Shown here piece by piece: positions 16,965-25,990 of a DNA stretch of 34,417 bases. The notes below the pieces were generated by a model. That model was not told the DNA's origin. It saw nothing but the letters and a program-made list of their open reading frames with translations, and did not search any database. Every line of letters begins with the position of its first letter. Position 1 is the stretch's first letter. This stretch comes from an uncultured Prevotella sp. GTDB taxonomy: Bacteria > Bacteroidota > Bacteroidia > Bacteroidales > Bacteroidaceae. The position numbers were made by a program, and so were the translations under genes. Location: NCBI GenBank assembly GCA_945875635.1, contig CAMCLD010000022.1:1-34417 (forward strand), in the 5' to 3' direction.

Positions 16965-16974
16965 CAAACAAAAA

Positions 16975-17862
16975 ATGTTGTCTATGCGAAAATATGTTTT
17001 AGTCCTCATATTGTTGCTTGTTGTGGTACCCATGTGGACAGCCAACAAACGGGCATTGCTGATAGGCATCTCGAATTATCCCGTCTATAAGAATATGGAT
17101 GGTGCATCTTGGGGCAGCATTCATGGAGCCAATGATGTCTTGATGATAGGAAACACGTTGAAATTAAAAGGTTTTAGTGTTACTTCTTTGGTCAATTCAA
17201 ATGCGACTGCTACCAACATTCGTAAGGCATTTCGGAAACTCCTTTTAGAAGTAAAGGCTGGCGATGTTGTCTATTTGCACTTCTCGTGTCATGGACAGCC
17301 CTTTGAGGATATGAATGGTGACGAAGAAGATGGATGGGATGAGGCCATCGTGCCGTATGATGCTATGATGACATATAAACGAGGTGTGTACGATGGATCC
17401 AACCACATTATTGACGATGAACTACACACCTATTTTAATAATCTTAGGAAGACTGTCGGCAAGAGTGGATTTGTCTGCGTGGTAATTGATGCCTGTCACG
17501 CTGGAAATTCGTACATGGGCAATGAGGAGGAAGAGGATGAAAACTTCTGTCGTGGAACAAAAAAGGGATTTAGCCCCAACGCGAAAGATTTCCATCCTAG
17601 AATAAATGCCAAGGGGCATTTCGTAATACCCAAGAAACAAGGCTTTGCTGATATTATTATCATGGAAGCCTGCCGTTCCTATCAGTCTAACTACGAAATA
17701 AAAAAGGAGAATACTTATTACGGTCCCTTGTCGTACTACACCAATAAAGTCCTATTAGTTCAACCTTTGAACCGGGGGTTAGGCTGGGTTAAGGATGTGG
17801 AAAAGTATATGGCAAGTAATCTTACCCGTCAAAATATGGTTTATGAATCAAGTCTTGAATAG
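16975..17862 (+). CDS. Exported caspase-like (peptidase C14) protease
   Basis: 295 residues. The N-terminus is a signal peptide or membrane anchor (MRKYVLVLILLLVVVP). The caspase fold begins at 'NKRALLIGISNYP'. The catalytic pair is visible: His106 in 'HFSCHGQPF' and Cys174 in 'VVIDACHAGNS'. The acidic stretch 'MNGDEEDGWDEAIVPYDA' after the His is typical of bacterial metacaspase-like proteins, which cleave after Arg/Lys or Asp depending on subtype. The start could be 16975 or the ATG at 16984. It is the first gene of a six-gene operon and 6 bases from the sigma gene. Because it is exported, its substrates should be outside the cytoplasm; the neighbouring membrane anti-sigma-like protein is a candidate. 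That last point is inference. Confidence 0.9.
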   Translation: MLSMRKYVLVLILLLVVVPMWTANKRALLIGISNYPVYKNMDGASWGSIHGANDVLMIGNTLKLKGFSVTSLVNSNATATNIRKAFRKLLLEVKAGDVVYLHFSCHGQPFEDMNGDEEDGWDEAIVPYDAMMTYKRGVYDGSNHIIDDELHTYFNNLRKTVGKSGFVCVVIDACHAGNSYMGNEEEEDENFCRGTKKGFSPNAKDFHPRINAKGHFVIPKKQGFADIIIMEACRSYQSNYEIKKENTYYGPLSYYTNKVLLVQPLNRGLGWVKDVEKYMASNLTRQNMVYESSLE

Positions 17863-17868
17863 AAATAT

Positions 17869-18447
17869 ATGGCTGTTATAGAATTACAACAAACCCAACA
17901 GAAACTCAACAAGTTTGCTGCTGAACAATGGGATAAAGCCCTTGCATATCTACAGGGGACGTTTTCCTTGTCACGCTCAGACTGTGAAGATATATTCCAG
18001 GAGGCATTTATCGTACTCTATAAGAAGATAACAGATGGGGAACTCGTATTAACATCTTCGTTATCAACTTATTTTATAGGTATATGTCGAAACAAGGCAT
18101 ACGAGAGGATGCGTGGCATGGGCAAGGAACTGAATACCATTGACGAGTATCCAAATAGTACAAAAGACGAATTTGAGGATGAAAGGATAGACAGACTACT
18201 TGCTCTGGAAGATGATACAGAAGACATTGAAGCGCGGAAAGAGGCCGTCGTCAGGGAAATCGTATCAAAGTTGCCATCCCCATGCGACAAATTACTATGG
18301 GGATTCTATCGTGACGGTTTTTCTATGAAAACACTTGCCAAGATGTTTAATTACAATAGTGAAAATTCTGTCAAAGTGACAAAACATCGATGCGGTGAAA
18401 AGTTTAGAGCCCGCTTTACGGAAATATCGAATTATTTATTTGACTAA
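17869..18447 (+). CDS. ECF-type RNA polymerase sigma factor
   Basis: 192 residues with the two ECF domains. Region 2 is at about 20-85 ('SRSDCEDIFQEAFIVLYKKI', then 'STYFIGICRNKAYERMRGM') and region 4 at about 130-185 ('SPCDKLLWGFYRDGFSMKTL' and 'NSVKVTKHRCGEKFRARF'). An acidic linker (about 95-125) separates them. Such factors direct RNA polymerase to a small set of promoters and are normally held by an anti-sigma protein. The next gene encodes a single-pass membrane protein in the right position for that. Candidate target promoters are the shared dyads at 25920, 27068 and 27939. The gene sits 6 bases after the caspase gene. Confidence 0.9.
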   Translation: MAVIELQQTQQKLNKFAAEQWDKALAYLQGTFSLSRSDCEDIFQEAFIVLYKKITDGELVLTSSLSTYFIGICRNKAYERMRGMGKELNTIDEYPNSTKDEFEDERIDRLLALEDDTEDIEARKEAVVREIVSKLPSPCDKLLWGFYRDGFSMKTLAKMFNYNSENSVKVTKHRCGEKFRARFTEISNYLFD

Positions 18448-18459
18448 TATTTGGGGCAT

Positions 18460-19230
18460 ATGAAATTGGACATCAATAAAATAGATAATAGACTACTTGA
18501 AGAAGACGACCGCATTGCATCTTATCTGAAAGGGCAGATGTCGGGTGAAGAAGATCAGGCATTCTTGCGAGAACTGGAAGAAAAGCCTGAAATGAAAGAG
18601 CGAGCAATCATAATGGCTCGGCTCATTAAAGGTCTAAAGGAAGTAGGGACTGCGCAAGACAGGGAAACCATAGGCGCTATACTAGCTTCCAACAAGCAAA
18701 GCGTGGAAAATGCAACAAAAAACGCATTCCTTGAGGCAACTGTGGCGCAACCCGCTACAACGAAAGTCTTTTCTATGCGTAAGCCTGCTGCATGGCTTTC
18801 CATTGCTGCTTCACTGGTATTCATCGTGTGGTTGGGTATTGGCTATAGCGACTACCGAGACATCACGGGGCTTGGTGAGGAATATGGCAATTCTTCGTTC
18901 ACCACAGAGATGGTTTCCCGTGGCTCTGCGACATCTTCTGATGCCGAGAAGAAACTGGAGATACTTTTCAAGAATGTGAAAGACAATACCGACCTTGGCA
19001 AAACGATACATGAACTATCGCTTTGTTGGGAACTCTCTACCATGGAATCCTACAATGACTACACCGACTATTCGGCAGAAATTGGTTGGAACCTTGCCAT
19101 TGCATATCTGAAAGACAATAACAAGAAAGAAGCCTTGGCTATTCTGGCGAAGATGGCTACAATTTATGATGCCGACAATGTGATGGGCAAACAAGTTAGA
19201 GAATTACAGCAAAAGATAGAGGAATTATAA
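18460..19230 (+). CDS. Single-pass membrane protein, probable anti-sigma factor
   Basis: 256 residues from the ATG at 18460; a TTG at 18451 is the alternative. The cytoplasmic part (1-108) is helical and charged ('DDRIASYLKGQMSGEEDQAF' resembles the start of many Bacteroidetes anti-sigma proteins). One transmembrane helix spans about 110-129. The exported part (130-256) is helical and TPR-like ('GWNLAIAYLKDNNKKEALAI'). I see no zinc-binding HxxxCxxC motif. The position straight after an ECF sigma gene is the standard one for its anti-sigma. The exported TPR-like tail could receive the TPR and protease products of the same operon. Function is inferred from position and topology. Confidence 0.75.
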   Translation: MKLDINKIDNRLLEEDDRIASYLKGQMSGEEDQAFLRELEEKPEMKERAIIMARLIKGLKEVGTAQDRETIGAILASNKQSVENATKNAFLEATVAQPATTKVFSMRKPAAWLSIAASLVFIVWLGIGYSDYRDITGLGEEYGNSSFTTEMVSRGSATSSDAEKKLEILFKNVKDNTDLGKTIHELSLCWELSTMESYNDYTDYSAEIGWNLAIAYLKDNNKKEALAILAKMATIYDADNVMGKQVRELQQKIEEL

Positions 19231-19234
19231 GACG

Positions 19235-20803
19235 ATGGCATTACCTGTTAATATAGAAGACTTGCTGAATAAGCGTAAGGTCGAAGGAAACCGAATTGAA
19301 TTCAAAAAGGGCTGGAATCCCATCAGCATCTACCACAGCATATGTGCCTTTGCCAACGACATAGACAATATCGGGGGCGGCTATATTCTTGTGGGTGTTG
19401 ACGAAGTGGATGGCATTGCACAGCGGCCAGTGGAAGGTGTGCCACTTGAAAAACTCGACCACATCCAAAAGGACCTACAACGCTACAATCAATTATTCGA
19501 GCCATACTATGCCGCCAAGATTTTCGTGGAAGAGATAGATGGCAAACACGTCATTGTTCTGTGGGTGCCTTCTGGAAATCGTCGTCCGTATTCTATTCCT
19601 TCGGACGTGACAGCAAAAGTAAAGCGACCCGTCATTTACATTCGATATGGATCCACCTCTATAGAGGCAAAAGGCGAAGTTCTGGATGAACTGCGCATGA
19701 TGGCAGTCAGAGAACCTTTCGACGAGCGAGGAAATCCCGATATCAAGTTGGAAGATATTTCGATGGTCTTGCTGCGTGACTATCTTGTCAAGGTTGGCAG
19801 CAAACTGTCTGATGAGCTTTGGACTCGCCCATTGCCAGAGGTTCTTGATCAAATGAATCTGTATGCTGGTCCTACGGAACAACGTTGGCTGAAGAATGTG
19901 TCAGCCATGATGTTTAGCGAATCGCCTGAGAAGTTCTTCCCTTACACACAAATTGATATCGTTGTATTCCCAGAAGGAAAGATGAAGAATCCGCATAACT
20001 TCACAGAGAAAACCTTCAAAGGCAGTGTGCCGCAGATGATTAAGCAAACGCTGGATTACCTCAGTACAAATATCGTGTACGAGGTCGTTCAAAAGGTCTC
20101 TGGCAAGCAGGAGGCCAAACGTTTCTGGAACTATCCCTACGATGCTCTGGAAGAAGCCGTCGTTAATAGCCTGTACCATAGAGCCTACGATCAACATGAA
20201 CCCGTTGAGATAACGGTAGAACCCAGTGGCATTTCTATTCTCAACTGCCCTGGGCCTGACCGAAGCATTCCTATGTCGGATATTGAAAAGGGCGACCTTC
20301 TTAAAAGCCGACGCTATCGCAACCGCTACCTTGGTGATTTCCTAAAGGAGTTGGATCTTACAGAAGGTCGTTCAACAGGTGTACCCACCATACAAGAGAA
20401 ACTTGCCGCCAACGGCTCTCCCCGTGCAACCTTTGAAACGACCGACGACCGCTTGACATTCCTTATTCACATCCCTGTTCATGCAGGGTGTGAGAACAAC
20501 CTTCTTTCCTTAGCAAACAAGAGCCAATTAAACGGTTCGGAGAAAACCGGCACTAGTTCGGAAAAAGGTTCGGCGTCGAGTTCGGAGAAAGGCAGTGCTG
20601 GTTCGGACAAGCCTCAAGATGTAGTTCAAAGCATTCTCAGTGCCATTCGCCACAACCCTAAAGTGTCTGCTGCAGAAATAGCCATGAAGGTTGGCCTATC
20701 CTCACGTGCCATTGAAAAGCGAATCAAGACTATGCGTGAAAATGGTTTCATCCGCAGGGTTGGTCCAGACAGAGGCGGATATTGGGAGATAATTGAAAAA
20801 TGA
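19235..20803 (+). CDS. AlbA_2/Schlafen-type DNA-binding protein with ATPase-like domain and C-terminal HTH
   Basis: 522 residues, cytoplasmic. The N-terminal AlbA_2 (Schlafen-fold) domain (about 10-130) shows 'RIEFKKGW', 'SICAFANDIDNIGGGYILVG' and 'DEVDG'. The central region has a GHKL/HATPase_c_4-like segment ('DALEEAVVNSLYHRAYDQHE' with Asn311, then 'ISILNCPGP'). A low-complexity linker (about 434-457) is built on Ser-Glu-Lys repeats. A winged HTH closes the protein ('NPKVSAAEIAMKVGLSSRAI'). Related proteins are usually annotated as putative transcriptional regulators or RecG-like. The linker is encoded by the same 11-mer found in the operon promoter, which suggests a link to its own control. 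It starts 4 bases after the anti-sigma gene. Confidence 0.85.
   Translation: MALPVNIEDLLNKRKVEGNRIEFKKGWNPISIYHSICAFANDIDNIGGGYILVGVDEVDGIAQRPVEGVPLEKLDHIQKDLQRYNQLFEPYYAAKIFVEEIDGKHVIVLWVPSGNRRPYSIPSDVTAKVKRPVIYIRYGSTSIEAKGEVLDELRMMAVREPFDERGNPDIKLEDISMVLLRDYLVKVGSKLSDELWTRPLPEVLDQMNLYAGPTEQRWLKNVSAMMFSESPEKFFPYTQIDIVVFPEGKMKNPHNFTEKTFKGSVPQMIKQTLDYLSTNIVYEVVQKVSGKQEAKRFWNYPYDALEEAVVNSLYHRAYDQHEPVEITVEPSGISILNCPGPDRSIPMSDIEKGDLLKSRRYRNRYLGDFLKELDLTEGRSTGVPTIQEKLAANGSPRATFETTDDRLTFLIHIPVHAGCENNLLSLANKSQLNGSEKTGTSSEKGSASSSEKGSAGSDKPQDVVQSILSAIRHNPKVSAAEIAMKVGLSSRAIEKRIKTMRENGFIRRVGPDRGGYWEIIEK
20535..20611 (+). repeat. GTTCGG-based repeats inside the DNA-binding protein gene
   Basis: GTTCGG words begin at 20535, 20556, 20568, 20580 and 20601 (spacing 21, 12, 12, 21). 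Those at 20535 and 20580 continue as exact GTTCGGAGAAA. They encode the Ser-Glu-Lys linker and repeat the 20-21-bp phasing of the operon promoter array. Confidence 0.85.
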
Positions 20804-20810
20804 CAATCCT

Positions 20811-22493
20811 ATGCGTAAGTTCTATTTGATAGTCTTTTTGCTAATTTCAGCATTGTCGTTTGTACGACCCATAAAGGCCCAGAATGTTCCTTCTGTTATT
20901 GATGATGCGTATGCTTTGATAGAAGGCGGGAAATACAAAGAAAGCCTTGTACTTCTGCAAAATATAGATGAATCCCAAACCTATGAGCATGGTGATTCTT
21001 GTATAATGATGTACAATTACGAGATGGGATCATGCTTTTATTTTTTAGACAGATACGAGGAGGCTATTCCATACTTGAGCAAGGCTCTTCTGAAAATGGA
21101 AAAGCTGCCTCACGAAGATTGCAATTACCTTGAATTGATATACGGGATTGGTTCCTGCTACAACAAATTAGGACAATATCACAGTGCTGAAAAGTATCTT
21201 CGCAGGGTTATGATTCGTGGAAATGTTCTAGGATTCAAGTGTGGGATAACAACACAAGCACTAAGTGAATTAACGGAAGTTTATGACAAACTTGGTTATA
21301 CCAAGTTAGCAAAAGAATGTGCAATTAAAATCAACTCAAAGGTAGAAGGTTTTCCATCTGATCGCTGGTCGAATAGAGTAAAAGGGTTGTTCGATTTAGC
21401 AGAATCCTATGACGCACAAAAAAGATATGATGAAGAAATAGAAACCTATCATAAGATTTTAGAATTAATTGAATCAAATATCGGAAAGACGAATGATGAA
21501 TATCTTTTATATGCAGATTTATTGCGACTAAAGCTAAGGTTTCAAAATAGACAAGAGGAGATCATCGTACTTCTTGAAGACATGATTAACGTTGGACGGT
21601 CTTATCAAGTACATAGTGAATATGTTTGCCATGCTTATGAGGATTATCTTGAGATAATGGCAAAGCAAAACAAGGCTGAAGTTGTTGAAGGTTTACTTCC
21701 AGAGGCAGTTAAATACATTCAACATACCAAAGAATACGATTGGCACAATCATAATTTGTACGAATGGATTGGTAATGCGTTTGCTGAAGCTGGTAATTAT
21801 TCTTATGGAACAATGTACTTGGAAATGTGTTGGGATGGCAAGCAACCAAACCATTTGCGTTCATTGGGGAATCTTGGAAGATGCTACTTTAAAACTAATC
21901 CAACTAAATCCCTTGAATATTATAAAAGAGCAGAATTCATGATAGATAACAATACAACCTCTTTAACTTTAAAATTATTATATTATGACATGTACTCTCT
22001 ATGCTCGAAAATGCAAAAGTATGACGAGGCTATAAAATATGCAGAACTAACTGCACCATATTTGAAAGAAATCGATGGCAATGACGAATACGCCAAGCAT
22101 CTTACCATGTGGGCTATAGATTGCAGTAATGCCCAACAATTCAATAAAGCCCAAATGCTATTTGAGGAAACAAAAGGCTTGTTCTCTGTCGTCTCTGATA
22201 GCACAAAGGTTGCATATTATTCCCAGTATGGCTTCTATTTGTTAAAAACAAATGATAGTTCCAAAGCTATAGATGTTTTAGAGGATGGAATTAAACTATG
22301 TCTTAAGAATATTGGGAATGAATTTGCTTTGCTAACTACAATGTATCATAATCTTGGTAGGGCATACATGCTTGAACAAGATTATGCAAGAGCTCTATTA
22401 TACCTAAACAAGAGCAAAGACCTTCAAATAAAACTGAATGGTTATGCTATGCAGCGTACACTTGATAATATAAAAGAATGTGAGTCGAAATGA
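20811..22493 (+). CDS. Exported TPR-repeat protein
   Basis: 560 residues from the ATG at 20811; a TTG at 20793 would overlap the upstream gene. A signal peptide (MRKFYLIVFLLISALSFV...IKAQ) is followed almost entirely by TPR-like helical hairpins, for example 'GSCYNKLGQYHSAEKYLRRV', 'DEEIETYHKILELIESNIG' and 'LGRAYMLEQDYARALLYLNK' near the C-terminus. No catalytic domain is visible. TPR arrays bind peptides or partner proteins. Being encoded between the DNA-binding protein and the TPR-CHAT protease, and coupled to the latter by an ATGA overlap, it is likely a partner or sensor for that protease. Base composition is AT-richer than the core genes. Confidence 0.85.
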   Translation: MRKFYLIVFLLISALSFVRPIKAQNVPSVIDDAYALIEGGKYKESLVLLQNIDESQTYEHGDSCIMMYNYEMGSCFYFLDRYEEAIPYLSKALLKMEKLPHEDCNYLELIYGIGSCYNKLGQYHSAEKYLRRVMIRGNVLGFKCGITTQALSELTEVYDKLGYTKLAKECAIKINSKVEGFPSDRWSNRVKGLFDLAESYDAQKRYDEEIETYHKILELIESNIGKTNDEYLLYADLLRLKLRFQNRQEEIIVLLEDMINVGRSYQVHSEYVCHAYEDYLEIMAKQNKAEVVEGLLPEAVKYIQHTKEYDWHNHNLYEWIGNAFAEAGNYSYGTMYLEMCWDGKQPNHLRSLGNLGRCYFKTNPTKSLEYYKRAEFMIDNNTTSLTLKLLYYDMYSLCSKMQKYDEAIKYAELTAPYLKEIDGNDEYAKHLTMWAIDCSNAQQFNKAQMLFEETKGLFSVVSDSTKVAYYSQYGFYLLKTNDSSKAIDVLEDGIKLCLKNIGNEFALLTTMYHNLGRAYMLEQDYARALLYLNKSKDLQIKLNGYAMQRTLDNIKECESK

Positions 22494-25400
22494 AAAGAGT
22501 TATCTGGTTTGTATTACTGCTATTATGTAGCATTTCTTCTTTTGCGCAAGAAACAGACAATCTTTTAGTAAAGAATGTCCAATTGATTAAAGCTCAGCAA
22601 GGAGATTCTATTGCAAGAGTCTATTTAGAATCCAAAAGGGATTCCTTGGAACAACAAGGTGAAACACCTTCATATATTCTGTTATGGGGACTGCTTACTT
22701 CAAATATGTGGAATGCCAATCCAACAGAATCTCTGAAGCGTGAATATAAAGAATACTTGGATGCTGTAATAGACGATGAAATAAAAGCCGATGATTATAT
22801 GCCTGGATTTGAATTTCTTCCGTCTTTATGGCAACTGGCTCATGATTACTATAATATTCTATATCAAGAAGGTGATAAAGAAACCACATTGCAACTCCTT
22901 CTTTCTATACATAGATGGTTCAAGCCATATGCAGAAGCTAAAAAGACTATCGGTTACGCACAAAGTTTACTTGACTTGTGTCTTATCTTAGTACGCGATA
23001 TGCACAAGTATAATGAAGGAGAAACTTTTTGTAGGGAATACGCCTATGTAGCTAAAGATGTTTATGGAGAGAACTCTGCTCAATATGCCGTGGCATTATA
23101 CTACATCACAGTTCTTCCTCAGACTCAAGTAGATGAAAGTAAATTGTTGCTGAATCAAGCAATCAGTATATATGAAAAAGCCTGCGCTTCTGATCCTGCT
23201 ATGATGCGACAAATGAGACAAGCATTAAAGATGCAAACCGCAATTACAATAGGAGTTACAGATGTTTCTGAAATAGAAAAGTCTGACATAATCTCTATTG
23301 AAGATTGTACAACTTTAGTCGTTTCAGGAAAAGGAGATGTTGCTCTACAATCATTACTCCAGTATAAAGACAAAATAAAAAATGAAGAGTATGCGGACAC
23401 TATAAGATATGCTGCCATAGTAAACTTATTGGCAAATGTTTATATGCAGATGGGAGATTTCGCATCTGCTCAAAGGGAAATAGAGTCATTTAACCAAGAA
23501 ATTGGAATAAGCATAGGGAACTTGCCAGCTGAATATGTGCAAACATTCTTTTCTAGTGCAGGATTAATAGCATATAGGCTGAAGGATTATCCAAAGGCAC
23601 TTCGTTATTGCCATGCTGCTTGCAGTCTATTGGAAAAGGCTGGTAACTACGGAGTTGAATATTCGAAAAATCTTGCAAATATCGCTATGATATACGCAGA
23701 AGCTGGTGAATATCTAGATGCAAACTTCTATCTTGATTCAAAATGGTATATAGACGAAGCCCTCTCTGTTTTTGAAGAACGCATAGGCCCATTGAAAGAT
23801 AATGGGAATGTCGGTATAACATTGTTAAGTACTGCAGCTTTAGTATATGAGGCCATAGGTGACATAGAAGAAGCCGTATCTACATTGGAAAGCATTGTGA
23901 AGGATTTTTGTGGCAACATGGATGTTCAAGATGCATGGGCTATGACGGCAAACAACCTTGCCGCTATGTATATGAAGCAAGGGAAATTGGCGGATGCAGA
24001 ACAACTACTTGCGTCGTTAAATAGCCGCGACGTTAACAGCATGTACCTGTTCTCCCAAAACCTTGCCTTGTGTCGCATGTATTTAAATGACAAGAAGAAA
24101 ACTGCCGAAGCCCTTGAAGAAATGAATAATTACGCAATAAATAATATTGCTGGAATTTTTTCGTTTTTTGCGGGAGTAGAAAGAAGCAATTATTGGACTC
24201 AAATCTCAAAAGAGCTAATTTTTACTAACAACCTTGTAGCATACCACACGAATGACAATCAAGCCCAATCTATAGCATACAACAATGCGTTGTTTTGCAA
24301 GAGCCTGTTGCAAAATTCTTCAAGAATATTAGATATATATATTGCCAATTTGACGGATGCACAGTTACAGACGGACTATAACATATATAAGAATCTTAAG
24401 ACTCAGTTGGCCTTTAAAACAGAAGACGCTTTCAAGAAAGACTCTTTATCGCATGAGATAACAAAATATGAGAAGCGAATGCTGGAGGCTATAGGCAATT
24501 TAGGTGAGCTACTAAATAAAGAATCAAGAACTTGGCAAGACGTTAAGGCTTCGTTGAATGATGACGAAATTGCCATAGAGTTTTGTTATGCTCCCAGGAT
24601 GGAACACTATCCTGATGTACAACCATACTATGGCGCTTTCGTTATGCGCAAGGATTTTGATCATCCTGTACTTGTGTCGTTGGAGAATGTAGATAGTGTG
24701 GAAGCCGTATTCGACAATATAGAGTCGGACGAATTGTTAATAAACAATCTATACGCATCTAATAAGTCTATTACGCTGCATAATATGTTATGGAATAAAA
24801 TTCTACCATACATGAATGGCGTGCGGAAAGTTTATTATTCTCCAACAGGCTATCTGAATAACATAAACTTTGAAGTTCTTCGGGACGAAACTGGAGTGAT
24901 GCTGAATGAGAAATATACCATGTGTCGTGTATCATCAACGGCAAACATCAGTGATGTTAAGGCTTCAGAAGGTGTGTCTTATCAGTCGTCAGCATTGTAT
25001 GGTAACATTAAATATGACGAAAGCATGGATGCCATGGCAGAAGCAAGTTCCACTTATAATGAGTATAGCGGAACGGAGATAGGGTCAGAATTGGCTCTGC
25101 GTTCAGAAAATGAAAGAGGCAAGTGGGGACCAATACCTTCAACAAAGAGGGAAATTGAGAGTATATACAAATTGCTTAACGAAAAAGGCATATCAGTCTC
25201 TGTTTTTGACAGCATTGCAGCAAACGAAGAGTCTTTCAAGAGTCTTCATAGACGTTCTCCCGATATTCTGCATTTAGCAACCCATGGCTTCGTCATTGAC
25301 ACGCCCCAGAAGGCAGAAGGGAACAAATTCGTGGCTACAACTAACATCTACTCTCAAAAGGACTCTTACTTGATGTGGGCTGGGCTGATGTTGGCAGGTG

Positions 25401-25777
25401 GCAACAACATTTGGCAAGGTAGATTCAACCTTACGAATGTAGAGGACGGCATACTGACAGCAGACGAAATATCGAGGTTGGATTTATCTAACACAAAGTT
25501 GGTCGTTCTCTCTGCTTGTGAAACTGCCAGAGGAAAGGTTGACCCCGTAGATGGTGTTTATGGGTTGCAACGTGCATTCAAGTTGGCCGGAGTTCAGACG
25601 ATTGTCATGTCATTATGGAAAGTTCAAGACGATGCAACAGCTATGCTGATGACTCAGTTCTACACATATCTAACGAACGGCATGGAAAAGCATCAGGCAT
25701 TGTGGACTGCCATGATGGATGTCCGCAAAAAATACAAAGACCCATACTATTGGGCAGGGTTTGTTATGTTGGATTAA
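22490..25777 (+). CDS. Exported TPR-CHAT protease
   Basis: 1095 residues. An N-terminal signal peptide (MKRVIWFVLLLLCSISSFAQ) is followed by TPR repeats over most of the length ('LLANVYMQMGDFASAQREIE', 'AALVYEAIGDIEEAVSTLES', 'NNLAAMYMKQGKLADAEQLL'). The C-terminal CHAT (caspase HetF associated with TPRs) domain spans about 780-1095. The catalytic dyad is present: His932 in 'ILHLATHGF' and Cys1010 in 'VVLSACETARG'; 'GVYGLQRAFKLAGVQTIVMS' is the conserved segment after the Cys. CHAT proteins are cysteine proteases; one, Csx29 of type III-E CRISPR systems, cuts a partner that restrains a sigma factor. Here no CRISPR genes are present. The gene overlaps the TPR gene by 4 bases and ends at a strong terminator. 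Confidence 0.92.
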   Translation: MKRVIWFVLLLLCSISSFAQETDNLLVKNVQLIKAQQGDSIARVYLESKRDSLEQQGETPSYILLWGLLTSNMWNANPTESLKREYKEYLDAVIDDEIKADDYMPGFEFLPSLWQLAHDYYNILYQEGDKETTLQLLLSIHRWFKPYAEAKKTIGYAQSLLDLCLILVRDMHKYNEGETFCREYAYVAKDVYGENSAQYAVALYYITVLPQTQVDESKLLLNQAISIYEKACASDPAMMRQMRQALKMQTAITIGVTDVSEIEKSDIISIEDCTTLVVSGKGDVALQSLLQYKDKIKNEEYADTIRYAAIVNLLANVYMQMGDFASAQREIESFNQEIGISIGNLPAEYVQTFFSSAGLIAYRLKDYPKALRYCHAACSLLEKAGNYGVEYSKNLANIAMIYAEAGEYLDANFYLDSKWYIDEALSVFEERIGPLKDNGNVGITLLSTAALVYEAIGDIEEAVSTLESIVKDFCGNMDVQDAWAMTANNLAAMYMKQGKLADAEQLLASLNSRDVNSMYLFSQNLALCRMYLNDKKKTAEALEEMNNYAINNIAGIFSFFAGVERSNYWTQISKELIFTNNLVAYHTNDNQAQSIAYNNALFCKSLLQNSSRILDIYIANLTDAQLQTDYNIYKNLKTQLAFKTEDAFKKDSLSHEITKYEKRMLEAIGNLGELLNKESRTWQDVKASLNDDEIAIEFCYAPRMEHYPDVQPYYGAFVMRKDFDHPVLVSLENVDSVEAVFDNIESDELLINNLYASNKSITLHNMLWNKILPYMNGVRKVYYSPTGYLNNINFEVLRDETGVMLNEKYTMCRVSSTANISDVKASEGVSYQSSALYGNIKYDESMDAMAEASSTYNEYSGTEIGSELALRSENERGKWGPIPSTKREIESIYKLLNEKGISVSVFDSIAANEESFKSLHRRSPDILHLATHGFVIDTPQKAEGNKFVATTNIYSQKDSYLMWAGLMLAGGNNIWQGRFNLTNVEDGILTADEISRLDLSNTKLVVLSACETARGKVDPVDGVYGLQRAFKLAGVQTIVMSLWKVQDDATAMLMTQFYTYLTNGMEKHQALWTAMMDVRKKYKDPYYWAGFVMLD

Positions 25778-25874
25778 TCTTAATGAGAAATATGTTTGTA
25801 GAAACACAAAATGGGGGTAGGTATTAGATATGTGGCAATTAGACTTATAGCCATTATGCGATCAAAACAATATT

Positions 25875-25908
25875 AGTGCGGAGAAACTTTTTTTCTTCGC
25901 ACTTTTTT
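25875..25908 (+). terminator. Terminator of the caspase-sigma-CHAT operon
   Basis: AGTGCGGAGAAA (25875-25886) pairs with TTTCTTCGCACT (25892-25903) through one G-T wobble and a 5-base loop, followed by six Ts. It lies about 100 bases after the CHAT stop. Confidence 0.88.
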
Positions 25909-25919
25909 ATGTCTCCTTG

Positions 25920-25953
25920 TTAACCTTTAGTTTTCCTTTTGCATAAAGGATAA
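25920..25953 (+). promoter_or_regulatory. Shared upstream dyad, copy 1 (TTAACCTTTA, 14 bp, TAAAGGATAA)
   Basis: A 10-14-10 arrangement, with 9 of 10 inverted positions matching, centred about 55 bases before the ATG at 25991. It recurs before 27138 and 27998 with the same 14-bp spacer. The AAC in the left half and the spacing resemble an ECF -35/-10 pair; it could instead be a repressor or activator site. Confidence 0.65.
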
Positions 25954-25990
25954 AGAAATAAAATACTCACAATAAAAAAACGGTACAGAT

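Larger units (their letters stand above)
16474..16974 (+). other. AT-rich gap between the IS remnant and the caspase operon
   Basis: No convincing gene. A short frame at 16495-16692 has an unusual composition and no family resemblance. The right-hand 75 bases carry the operon's repeat array and promoter. Confidence 0.55.

Noticed and set aside
25875..25908. TGCGGAGAAA as a fourth copy of the GTTCGGAGAAA repeat
   Set aside because: It lacks the first bases and is explained as one arm of the operon terminator.
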